From the NCBI GenBank assembly GCA_949825025.1, contig OX463785.1, positions 5,559,979-5,623,978 on the forward strand: a DNA stretch of 64,000 bases, in the 5' to 3' direction. This stretch comes from Siphlonurus alternatus (taxonomy: Eukaryota; Arthropoda; Insecta; Ephemeroptera; Siphlonuridae). A program made the translations under genes and the position numbers. Positions 54,063 to 64,000 of the stretch are shown in pieces; position 1 is the first letter of the stretch, and each line of letters starts with the position of its first letter. The notes beneath the pieces were generated by a model that had not been told where the DNA came from, made no database searches, and worked only from the letters and a program-made list of their open reading frames with translations.

Positions 54063-54381
54063 TGGAGTATTGACCTCAATTTTTTTTATTGCAGAAATGG
54101 ATAGAGGGTGCAAAGTTATGCTACCCTGATTTTTTTTCAGATTTTTTAGAGCCCGGGAACTATTTTTAAAAAATCATTGAAAATTCTTTTTGTGACGTCA
54201 CGAGACGCCGCTCTTTAAGAAAAAGATAGGACTTGACGCCGCGTGACGTCACAAATAGGACTTTCAATAATTTTTTAAAAATACTTCCCGGGCTCTAAAA
54301 AATCTGAAAAAAAATCAGAGTAGCATAACTTTTCACCCTCTATCCATTTCTGCAATAAAAAAAAATGAGGACAATACTCCA
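54063..54381. mobile_element. Palindromic MITE, family M1 (copy 11)
   Basis: TGGAGTATTGACCTC to GAGGACAATACTCCA. Both TGACGTCA sites are intact. Confidence 0.85.
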
Positions 54382-54682
54382 TACTGTATAAATCTTCAGA
54401 AGACATCCCATTGTTGTTGAAAAGTCTAATTGTTATACACAGTAGTGCAAGAATTCAGTGGTAAATGATTTTAGTAAATGACTAACAAATTTGATTGACA
54501 AATAAGTATTGAAATCTGATATTTTTATTAATAGTTGTTGTTTATTTATTTTTTTGTTGTTGTTTTATCTGTGTTTAACCAATTTTTAAGAAAATTAAAA
54601 TGTATTTAAAAATTTAATATACTTTTAATAAATTGTCTTAAAAACTTTCGACTTGCTAACTTTTTGTTTTATGCATACAGTA
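54382..54682. other. AT-rich spacer between two M1 MITEs
   Basis: No gene, RNA or repeat recognised. Confidence 0.45.
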
Positions 54683-55081
54683 TGGAGTATCGTCCTCAAT
54701 TTTTTTTATTACAGAAATGGATAGTGTGCAAAGTTTTGCTACCCTGATTTTTTTTTATTTTTTAGAGCCCGGTAACTATTTTTAAAAAATTATTGAAAGT
54801 CTAAATATCAGCCTGGCCACACCCGAAAGGGTAAAATGGTGTCAAGGGTATTTTTTTTTTTATTAACTTATTGAATGTTCTTTTTGTGACGTCACGAGAT
54901 GCCGCTCTTTAAGAAAAAGATAGGACTGGCCACCTCGTGACTTCACAAAATGGACTTTCAATAATTTTTTAAAAATAGTTCCCGGGCTCTAAAAAATCTG
55001 AAAAAAAAAAAAAATAGGGTAGCATAACTTTGCACGCTCTATCCATTTCTGCAATAAAGAAAAATTGAGGTCAATACTCCA
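54683..55081. mobile_element. M1 MITE (copy 12) with an internal insertion
   Basis: M1 tips and arms are present. After the left ATTATTGAAAGTC, an extra segment of about 65 bp (ATATCAGCCTGGCCACACCC onward) interrupts the arm. The M1 interior then resumes with TTTTTGTGACGTCACGAG. Confidence 0.75.
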
Positions 55082-55884
55082 TTTAGACTTGGTAATTTTT
55101 TTAGTATATTATACAAAAATTTATCATTATTTCCATCAAAAATTAAAACTATAAATTTACTACTCTTGCCTACATTTTCACTAAAAACAAACAAAAGTTG
55201 TCTGTTGACTTTGCCTCGTTCAGAATTTAGATTTTCTGTCACAGCTCTGAATTAATTTGATTCATTAAAATTGTCCGAAAATTCAATTGGTTCTACAGCT
55301 TTTTAGTCTTCAAATAATATTTACCAATAAAAGTGTATGGTGGAGAATTTTGGCCATGTAATTTTTTTCATTTTCTCTATCTTACTGAATCTTTCAAGTT
55401 TGCCAGTCAAATTTGCTTGCTACTAATTTGTCTGTGTTGGCAAAAATAAGTCTTTTTCAAAGTAATATTATTTCATCTCTCACTGTTTTTTAGTGGAACT
55501 CCTGAGATTTTGTCTATAAAATTACAAATTTTTCAACGTGCACCTAATGTCGCTGTCATAGCTCAGCTTGTGAGCTTTTTTCACTGACAAAGTAAAACTG
55601 GTCTTGCTTGCAGTTGTGGGTCATAATTAATAGTCTTAATTAAATACTGAAGCAGCCGCTGTCGCTGGTTCGACATAGCCTGCATGTAAAATATTGTTAA
55701 TTATGTTATGTTATTTGTAGATATATATATGTATACAGAATTTGTTCATTAAAAACAAATACAATTTATGTTGGTTTAGAAATTTTTCGCATGAGAAATT
55801 CATTTTCAAAACCAGATATTTACAATTTCTGAAAATTGGTATTTTTAAAAGAGTATCAACCACAAAAATTATTATTCCAAAAAT
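55082..55884. other. Intergenic DNA, nothing recognised
   Basis: AT-rich with no convincing coding signal. Confidence 0.45.
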
Positions 55885-56167
55885 ATTAAAAGGATAGAGG
55901 GTACAAATAATGCCATTCTGATTTTTTTTCAGATTTTTTAGAGCCCAGGAAGTATTGCTAAAAAGTTTTGCCAAGGTTGGGTTTGAACCCACACTCCTTT
56001 TAGATCCTATCCTTTTATTAAGAAAGGCATCACTCTCTCCGTACCTTCACTAATTTTTGAAAAATAGATCCCGGACAGCTGTAAAAAATCTGAAAAAAAT
56101 CAAAGTAGCATAACTTTACACCCTCTATCCATTTCTGCAATAAACAATTTTGAGATCGATACTTCAT
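55885..56167. mobile_element. M1-tip MITE with TTTGAACCC core, 5' end lost
   Basis: The core GTTGGGTTTGAACCCACACT is the same variant as at 45537. The right end GAGATCGATACTTCA is preserved. The left tip is missing. Confidence 0.65.
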
Positions 56168-56737
56168 TGAAATTCATTCTGTTTTGATTCTGAAGGTCTC
56201 CTACAAATATGTTGGTATACTTAATTTTGCTATGTAATTCATCTTCAGCATTCAGAAGATTGATTGTTAATTGTGATTATTTCATTATTTATTTCAATTT
56301 TTAGACTGTGGTTCTAAATAAAAATGAATGAACCCATTAATATAGTGATGATGGTATTAAAAAAAATGTTCCCGGGAATGTAAATACTGCAAATAAAGGA
56401 TTGTTGACATTTTACAGTCTTGTTGGCTAAATATTAATCATTTGAGGACATACGAGTACCAAAAGCTAAATGAGAGTTTCCATAATATAGTAATACACAC
56501 CTACCACCTGAAGGTGTGTAATAAAATTAAAGAGTAGAGCCTAAATGCTTTTAGGGTGCTTGGCAGCATTTTTGATTATTTTATAAAATGAATTACTCAG
56601 ACTCATAAAAATCTGACAAACTTCTAATAAGGAGCATAATTTGGTATTCATTTCTGCAGCAACAAATTTCAAATAGGTTGTCCATTTTCCTGGTCTCATG
56701 CATAAAGTGAAATGTTATAAAATAATACACAAAACAT
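56168..56737. other. Intergenic DNA with an M2 end fragment
   Basis: Mostly unremarkable AT-rich sequence. 56640-56685 resembles the right end of M2 (TTTGGTATTCATTTCTGCAG, then AGGTTGTCCA). Confidence 0.45.
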
Positions 56738-57120
56738 TAAGGGTAAGATAACACGAACAATCGATTGTTGTAGTCCCATTTGATTAACATGTAAACCTTA
56801 GCAACCTCATAATGATTCTGAATTTTTTTTTAGAGACAGTTCTTGGCACCAAAAAAATGTGGAAAAAATTTGAAAACAATCAGACGATCCAATTTTTTAA
56901 AGTTAATTTCTTAGTTTACGTCTCCATGGGAAAGCCCTATACTGAAAATTTAAAAAATTAATTTAAAAAAATCAATCGTGCGATTGTTTTGAAATTTTTT
57001 TCACATTTTTTTGGTGCTAAGGACTAGAGAAAAATTCAGAATTATTATGAGGTTGCTAAGGTTTACATGTTAATCAATTGGGACTACAACAATCAATGTT
57101 TTGTATTATCTTACCCTTAA
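56738..57120. mobile_element. Palindromic element, AAGGGTAAGATAA tips
   Basis: TTAAGGGTAAGATAACACG and mirror TATTATCTTACCCTTAA. Inner CTTAGCAACCTCATAATGAT and complement. Shares its tips with 21809-22305. Confidence 0.8.
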
Positions 57121-57393
57121 AAGTTAAAACGATAGTTTGGTTTGTTTTCATAAAAATAATAATAAGATAAAAAGTTTGTTAGTCTTAATTTTATTATAAC
57201 ATTAGTTTCAATACAAATAACTCATGCTGGACAGATTAATTATTTATATTTATTACTTTCTACATTAATTAAAATAATTATAAATTCATAACTGATTTAT
57301 TTTGCAACAAAAACTGACATAAAAAAAATCAAGGCTGAAAGTCAACAAAAAGAAATAAAAATTCAGAGTATAAAATCTATCACTGTACCCACT

Positions 57394-57729
57394 ATGCCAA
57401 ATAAGAAGACAGTGGAGACTCGTAGCCTGACGGAGACATCCGCTGTCATCGAACAACCCGTGACAGCAGGGAATGGTTCTCGTGTAGTGGCCACTGAAAC
57501 AACTCGAGCGGAGCTCGACACCGTGCTGGTGGAACCAGCCCGCACCTCTCCGGTCAAACAGCCAAGTCCGGATCGACACAACACGGAGCCATGCGGAGCT
57601 CGACACCGTGCTGGTGGAACCAGCCCGCACCTCTCCGGTCCAACAGCCAAGTCCGGATCAACGCAACACGGAGCCATGAACATCACAGTGGTGATACCCT
57701 CACCAGACAACACATCGATCAGAACTTGA
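57394..57729 (+). CDS. ORF1-like segment with a tandem duplication
   Basis: A 111-codon frame without a recognisable domain. It contains a direct duplication of about 85 bp: a segment running from CGGAGCTCGACACCGTGCTG to CACGGAGCCATG occurs at about 57509-57593 and again at about 57594-57677. Position upstream of the endonuclease suggests a LINE ORF1 remnant. The GC content is higher than in the LINE body, so it could instead be unrelated sequence. Confidence 0.4.
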   Translation: MPNKKTVETRSLTETSAVIEQPVTAGNGSRVVATETTRAELDTVLVEPARTSPVKQPSPDRHNTEPCGARHRAGGTSPHLSGPTAKSGSTQHGAMNITVVIPSPDNTSIRT

Positions 57730-58016
57730 AACTATTCCAAAGAAACTGTGGGATGATTCTGATATTTCTGATATAGAATCTGTAGATTCTTTCAGCACTC
57801 ACCACAGTGAAAGTGAGTACTTTCCTAATAAGTCACACAACTTAAGTATAAAAATACAAAGTATTTCAGATTATGATATAGTGATGATGTGAATATATAG
57901 TATTTTCCATGGATTTACTCCTAAACAATCAGAGTTAGCTACTGAATATAACAAACCATTTTCTCCTTTACTAAAATACATAACTGATTTACATGTAAAA
58001 GATACTCAGTCTTTTT

Positions 58017-59144
58017 GACAGTAAAATAGCTCCTCCAAGTCCTTCCTCTGATAAATATGAAACTTATTACTGTGATAATATCAAAATTATTCATGTCAAT
58101 GTTAATAGCTTAAGAAATAAAAAAGAAGATATTGAAATTTTTATACAGGAAGAATCACCAGATTTGTTATGTCTTACAGAACACTGGTTAAAACCTGGTG
58201 AAGTAGATTTTTTTAACATTAATGGTTATTTTCTGGTTCATATTTATGCAAGAGAGAATGGCTATGGTGGCATTGTTTTTTTTGCCAAGAACAACCTCAT
58301 TAATAATATAGAAGTAACTTCTCATGGTACTAAACTGAGTTCAGAACAGATTTTTGAATGTATTACTTTAAAATTAAAGTTAAACATTGATCATAAAAAT
58401 ATTAAACATATTACTATTGTTGGGATTTATAGATCACCAACAGTAAATATTCATCCTCATGATGATAATAAATGTGTGTTAAAAAATAATGATAAAAATT
58501 GTTGTTTTTTTGACAGATTTAATACACTCTTAAAACATGTTAATGTGTTAAAAAATGAAGTTGTTATTCTTGGAGATTTTAATATAGACACAAGCTGTAC
58601 CAATAATAGAAATACCAAAGAACTGCAATTTATTTTAACTAGTTACAATCTTGATATAAAAATTAACTCAGCAACAAGAATAAACACATTTTCTAACAGG
58701 GAGTCAATTATTGATAATGTCTTTACTAACCTTAGAAAAGAAGATATAGAAGTCACTGTACTAAAGACTCTTTTTTCTGACCACTATGCCCAGAAAGTTG
58801 TGATTAAGCAAATTGTCCCTCCAGTAAATTTTATTATAACAGAAAAAAGATTTTTTACTGAAACTAAAATGAACCAATTCAAATTTTTCTTGTCTACAAT
58901 AGACTGGCCATCAGCTGTGTATGACAAAAACTCTGAGGATATGTTTAATAATTTTTATAGACTTTTTAAATATGGGTTTAATTTATTTTTTCCTTTACAA
59001 AAAAAAAAAAAATCAAATAAGAAAAATAGTACTCCTTGGTTTACTCCTAAACTAAGGGCAAAGAAAAAACTTGTACATAAACTTTATAAAAACAGGAAGA
59101 CTGACAATGGTCTATTTAAAAGGACAAAAAAACAATATAATTAA
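58017..59144 (+). pseudogene. LINE endonuclease domain
   Basis: The frame reads IKIIHVNVNSLRNKK, then LLCLTEHWLKPGE, GDFNID (58573) and LFSDHYAQ. These are AP-endonuclease landmarks, including the GDFN and SDH motifs. A frame break lies just upstream near 58015 and another near 59125-59140 at an A-run, after which the reading frame changes. Confidence 0.8.
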
Positions 59145-60134
59145 CAAAGATTTAGTTGCAGAAAAGCAAAATTATTTATATAATCAAGTTTCTCAGTCAA
59201 CCAATATCTCAAAAACTGTTTGGGAAGTTGTGCAAGGTGAAACAGGTAAAAAGAGAGGATGTAAAAATAAATTTAAAAAAATTATTTTATCATGTCCTGT
59301 GACAGGCACTAAAATTACAGATCCTCAACAAATTGCTAATCAACTAAATGATTATTATATTAATTCAGTTAAGGATTTAGTATTTAATAATTCTGTTACT
59401 GAAACTAAAATATATGGTACTAAAACTATAGATTCAATTGCATTTTTCACACTCAGTAAAATTGATATGTTGAAATATATAATAAAGCTAAAAAATAAAT
59501 ATTCTTGTGGCATGGATGACATCCCTGATGCTGTAGTTAAATATGTAGCAGAGGAAATTTGTGAACCTCTGAGTGTAATAATTTCATGTCTCATTATTGA
59601 CGGTATTTTTCCTAGTGTATTAAAAACAGCAAAGATAACACCGTATCCGAAGTTACTGTTATCATTCTTAGAATCACATTATAGACCGTTAGCACAATTA
59701 TCTGTATTTTCTAAACTCATTGAATTTGCTGCTAAAGATATGGTGCAGAACTTCTGCACTGCTAAAAACATTTTTTCTCCCTGTCAACATGGATTTACAA
59801 AATTATGTTCTACAACAACAGCAGTGACTGAGCTAGTAAATGAAGTTAACAAGCAGCATGAACTAAAAAATTATTTACTTGCTGTGTTTGTTGATTTAAA
59901 AAAAGCATTTGATGTTGTTGATCATAAATTATTATTTGCAAAACTTGAGTTTAATGGTATACGAGGAAACTGTCTATCTTTTTTTGAGTCGTATCTAAGC
60001 CAAAGAACACAATATGTTTTTGTAAGTGATACTAATGATAAAGGTGAGCAAAAATCATTTAAATCAGAAAAATTAAACTGTAATCATGGAGTTCCACAAG
60101 GTTCTGTACTTGGGCCTTTACTTTTTGTTCTATT
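59071..60134 (+). pseudogene. LINE reverse transcriptase, 5' part
   Basis: Contains DDIPDAVVKY, FVDLKKAFDVVDH (RT motif A with a catalytic Asp) and GVPQGSVLGPLLFVLF (motif B). The domain is cut at 60134 by the hAT-like insertion and continues at 61854. Confidence 0.85.
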
Positions 60135-61853
60135 CAGTGGTGAAAGTAGTTTCAATCTCTTACCAGTGCGCCTCAGATAGAGGCCTGAAGGGCCAAAACC
60201 CCCGCCGGAGGCGTGATTTTTTGGGAAAAAGGGGCGTGGCTTTATTTTTTTATATTAAAAAGTGGTTTAAAATTCATTTATAACATTTGAATGCATATCT
60301 TCATTTTGAGTAAAATTAAATAATATTATCCAAACTTTGAAAAAAAAAAAAAAAAAAAAAAATGCAATGAGTGATTGATTTTTGATCACATTAAAACATT
60401 AAATTCATAAAAAAAAAAATTTTTTAAAAATATTATAGCTATATAGCTTTTAAAAAAATTAATACGAAAGAAAATCCCTAGTGATTTAAATTGAAAGCAC
60501 TTCGATCTTCATTGATCATATAACAGTAGTATTTAATATAATAAAAATACTTTAGTTAACTCTTACGATTTATTGGGATGCTTTATAATTTAATCAAATA
60601 CGTCAATTATTTAAAATTTAAATTAATATTTTGAATATGTCTCAAAAAAATTATTTGAACAAAAATTAAAAAAAAACGCGAGAGAATTCTTTTTATAATT
60701 ATAAATTGTAATGTTTATATTTGTTTCGGTAATTAATTTTTATTTACTCTAGATCTTGTAGCAATTATTGTTCCCCTTTGTCATCGATAGAAATTAAAAT
60801 CTAGCCATATTAAATATGCTCCAAACGTGCAGCCATCTCGGCCCTAATAGCGGCTGCATTTATCTATCTACTCTCTTCTAGCAATGCTTGCATGAGTCGC
60901 ATTTTATGCATGTGACTAAATTTTTGTTACACTTATTCTTTACAAACTCATTTAAAAAAAAAAAAAAATGAGAATAAAATTTTTTGTTTGCTTTTCTAAA
61001 AAATTCATTACTATGAAGAATTTTTTGAGACGAAGACTTAATTTTACTAACCTAGCACTGACTGCGATTGATCTTCTATATATACGATCTCAAATCCTTT
61101 GCCCTAATTTTTTTAAACTCCTTGCGTAAATGAACCCTCTAAACCTCGGTGGGTATGTGGGCCAGAAGAGGCACTCCCCCTTTGCCTCTTGACTTAATTG
61201 TAATTAAAAATTAATTTGAATAAAAATATGTTAATTTTGTGCAATAAATGAGACAGAAAAAAAATGTAATAAAATTCGAGGTGTAGTATATATAACGCAT
61301 CATCAGCAAAAGATGTTTTGAATCTATAATATTTTAATTAATTTTATTAGTCATTCAAGAATTAAAAAGTACAATAAATATTGAAAGAAATTTAATACTA
61401 TAGTAAATATAATATCTATCCCTTCATAAAAATCGAAGATAAAATAGTCAACCCAGTAGGCCTACAGAAATTTAAATAAATTTAGAAAAACATTAATAAA
61501 ACTATTTCTATAAAAAAAAATCGTCAGCTTGATATAGCTAATAAATAGTTGATAGTATGTAAATAGTTGATTTTATTTTTTTTTTTTTTCCTTTTAGGAG
61601 CTTTTTAACTCAAAAGAATTAAAGAGTAAATTAAATTTCGTGAGACAAAAGTACGAAGTATAAGAAAATTGTCATTCATTATTTGAGCATGATTAATGTT
61701 TTACAAAGTAACTTCTCTGATTTTGAAAATTTTATTAAAAATTATTGATTATTTTTAATAAATTTTGATCAGTGTCTTACCAGTGCGCCGCACTGGCGTC
61801 AAATGTCTTACCAGTGCGGCGCACTGGCGCGCACCGGCTTACTTTCACCACTG
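60135..61853. mobile_element. Non-autonomous hAT-like transposon, 1719 bp
   Basis: Terminal inverted repeats are CAGTGGTGAAAGTA and TACTTTCACCACTG. Target duplication GTTCTATT is present at 60127-60134 and 61854-61861. The 8-bp duplication and CA..TG ends fit the hAT superfamily. Subterminal copies of CTTACCAGTGCGCC occur at both ends. No transposase is encoded. Removing it and one duplication copy restores the RT frame between motif B and the YADD motif. Confidence 0.85.
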
Positions 61854-62747
61854 GTTCTATTTATTAATGATTTAGAAATAGCTCTCAAAGGTGTCTGCAG
61901 ACTTATTCTGTATGCAGATGATATTGTATTACTTATTATTGGCAAGAATCTTGAGGAACTTATAAAAAATCAGGCTCTTGCTATGAAAATTCTCGAAGAG
62001 TATCTCAACAATAACCATCTTGTAATAAATCATTTAAAAACTAATTATATGCTGTTCAATAGATCTGTTAATACTAAGACACAATTTGAATCATTGACAA
62101 ATATCAAACTGGTCTCAAACTGTAAATATCTTGGAATAATAATTGATGACAAATTGTCCTGGCAAACACATATTGCTGACCTAAATAAGAAACTGGCCAA
62201 AACTAATTTTGCAATGAATCAATTACGAAAAGTGTGTAATTTAGAAACGTTAAAAAAAGTATACTATGGCTATGTGTATTCTATTATTACCTATGGAGTT
62301 CTATTGTGGGGTTCATCTGCCCATGCTGACAGTGTTTTTGTTTGCCAAAAAAAAATTATTAGAAGTATGATTCAAGCAAAAGCCAGACAAAGTTGTAAAA
62401 AAATATGGGAGCAATTTAATATATTGAATTTTCCAAGTATTTGTATTTTTTTTATGATAATGTATGTTAAAAGAAACTATTCTATGTTTGAAATTAATAG
62501 AAATATTACTGGACATAATACTAGGCAGTCAAACCTAATCCATAAAAAATATGGAGCTTACGAGCAAACTAAAAGAGATCATTTCCTTCTGAGCTCGTTA
62601 TTGTATAATAAACTTCCTGATTCTTTAAAACAAATTGAAAGTATATCAATTTTTAAGACACAATTGTTTACTTATCTTATTAAAAAGAATTGTTATTCTA
62701 TTCACAAGAAAAATATTAATAATGAACGTGTCAATTCTTATTTCTGA
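61854..62747 (+). pseudogene. LINE reverse transcriptase, 3' part and C-terminus
   Basis: Resumes with INDLEIAL, then LYADDIVLL (RT motif C, 61915 region), KYLGIIIDDKLSW, a GHNTRQSNLI segment and YNKLPDSLKQIE. The stop is followed by an AT-rich 3' UTR and the AATA-type tail. Confidence 0.85.
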
Positions 62748-62912
62748 TAATCTTTGTTTTATATATATTGGAATTATTTGTATATTATAAATTGTATGTA
62801 TGTATTGTTTTACTAATTTCTTTTTGTGTTTTCAGATATTAAATAACTGTATAATGTAGTCACAATGTACCAACTGGTATTTAATGTGAATAAATAAATA
62901 AATAAATAAAAA

Positions 62913-63128
62913 TAAAAACTTCATAATCACGGAAGTTTTCAGCTAAGCAAATTTATTTTCTCTAATTTCACTGTGCATCATATTTAATGAAATTTTCGTT
63001 GTATTTGTAATGTCATTGGTTGACTGCAACAAAGACAAGCTAACTGGCCCAACACGAGCCGAATACTTCCGCGGACCTCCGAACATAACCTAAATTAATA
63101 TGACAACCAGCGTAGTTCATATGGCTTA
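62913..63128. other. Flank of the LINE, nothing recognised
   Basis: Short unique-looking stretch. Confidence 0.4.
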
Positions 63129-63490
63129 AGGGGAAGATATATATGCACAATGTTAAAAAAAATTCCACACATGAAAAATATGAAAAAAAAAAAAATAAAT
63201 AAAATATTCTTCTCTACATCCCTTATCAGTGGCTAAAATATCAGGTGTACAAATTCAAAGCAGATTTTAAAAGTTATAAATTTTTAAAGTTGACTAATTT
63301 AACATGGAAGTTCCATTTCTCCATGTTAAATTAGTAAAAATTAGTAAACTTTAAAAATTCATAACTCAAAAACTAGCTCAAATTTGTATATCTGATATTT
63401 TAGAGAAGGACATTTTTTTTTTTTTTTTTTTTTTTTTTCATAATTTTCATGTGTGGGATTCTTTTTAACATTGGGCGTGTCACCTTCCCC
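63129..63490. mobile_element. Palindromic element, AAGGGGAAGATA tips
   Basis: AAGGGGAAGATATATATGC and mirror CACCTTCCCCT. Inner CAATGTTAAAAAAAATTCC and AAAGTTGACTAATTTAACAT with complements. Related to 21809-22305. Confidence 0.75.
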
Positions 63491-64000
63491 TACAATACTT
63501 GGTTACAGAAATTTTAGGGAGAAGAGGGTGGATAATTGAGAATTTGTTTCAAGAAATCTCAGTTTAATCACAAGCAAGTTTGATGATGAGACAGCGGAAA
63601 ATATAAAGTGCATGGCACACAAACAAAAGCCACGAACATTGCAGATATGAATACTGGCATGTATTTCAGAAATTAAATTAATAATTTGAATTCTTTTCTA
63701 ATAATAAGGTAAAAAATATTAATTTTTACAATAATTGCATTGACAACCTATGATACCGTAATTTATAAATTATATATATTTATAATAAATACATAAAATA
63801 CACTAAAATTTAAGCTATATCTTAGCGACGATATACAACAAATGTATGATAACAATGTAATTCTACTACATTTAATGCAGTTATTATGCACTTAATGTAA
63901 TGAATAAAAGCAGTATGCTTCAAACTAGACCAATTTTTCTTTAATTAGGTCCGACACATTTTACAAACTTTACATTGACGTCATATAAGATGAAAATCAA
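63491..64000. other. Right edge of window, nothing recognised
   Basis: AT-rich sequence without a supported feature. It may continue into something outside the window. Confidence 0.4.

Larger units (their letters stand above)
57394..62912 (+). mobile_element. Decayed non-LTR retrotransposon (CR1/Jockey-like)
   Basis: In order: an ORF1-like segment, an AP-endonuclease domain, a reverse transcriptase interrupted by another transposon, a C-terminal HNTR region and a 3' tail of AATAAATAAATAAATAAA (62888-62912). Frameshifts and the insertion make it non-autonomous. The 5' boundary is not visible, so the given start is the first ORF. Confidence 0.8.

Noticed and set aside
57286..57713. Minus-strand open frames with Trp/Val/Cys-rich repeats
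   Set aside because: Antisense shadows of the duplicated ORF1-like segment. The apparent protein repeat is only the DNA duplication.

Overview
The window is strongly AT-rich animal nuclear DNA. It has spliced genes with small exons and large introns, GT-AG junctions, long microsatellites, and very dense short interspersed elements. The gene content (inactive chitinase-like secreted proteins, a secreted lipocalin, an errantivirus-type envelope gene) fits an invertebrate and most likely an arthropod. The species cannot be named from the sequence alone.

Layout, left to right. (1) 3701-6623, minus strand: a complete 3-exon secreted lipocalin of 216 aa with a histidine/acid-rich loop. (2) 8951-47797, minus strand: three tandem paralogous genes of 11 exons each (A 8951-18455, B 21091-32479, C 37484-47797). 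Each encodes a secreted protein of about 460 aa with a signal-peptide exon, a short Cys-bearing N-terminal module and a full GH18 (chitinase-fold) domain. In all three the catalytic motif is destroyed. Paralog similarity switches along the gene, which suggests gene conversion. (3) 34901-37440, plus strand, between B and C: a compact env-only LTR element with an intact 612-codon F-type envelope ORF, a polypurine tract, a full 3' LTR, a 40-bp 5' LTR stub and a matching 4-bp target-site duplication. It lies 40 bp past the stop codon of gene C. (4) 50349-53724, plus strand: a 3-exon DNAJC30-like mitochondrial J-protein. (5) 57394-62912, plus strand: a decayed non-LTR retrotransposon split by a 1.7-kb non-autonomous hAT-like element with an 8-bp target-site duplication.

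The rest is mostly repeats. Near-perfect palindromic elements (MITE-like foldbacks) fill introns and intergenic DNA, and several families share one subterminal module while differing at tips and core. Two families carry TGACGTCA palindromes. Five SINE copies share one core but have different heads (5S rRNA-derived or tRNA-derived). There are LINE 3' tails expanded into long (AAAT)n tracts, (TA)n and (GA)n arrays, and a higher-order minisatellite. No CRISPR array, operon or functional RNA gene is supported.

The GH18-like proteins and the lipocalin are probably exported binding proteins. The J-protein is an unrelated housekeeping neighbour. The mobile DNA explains most of the roughly 10-kb size of each GH18-like gene and has altered the 3' ends of genes B and C.
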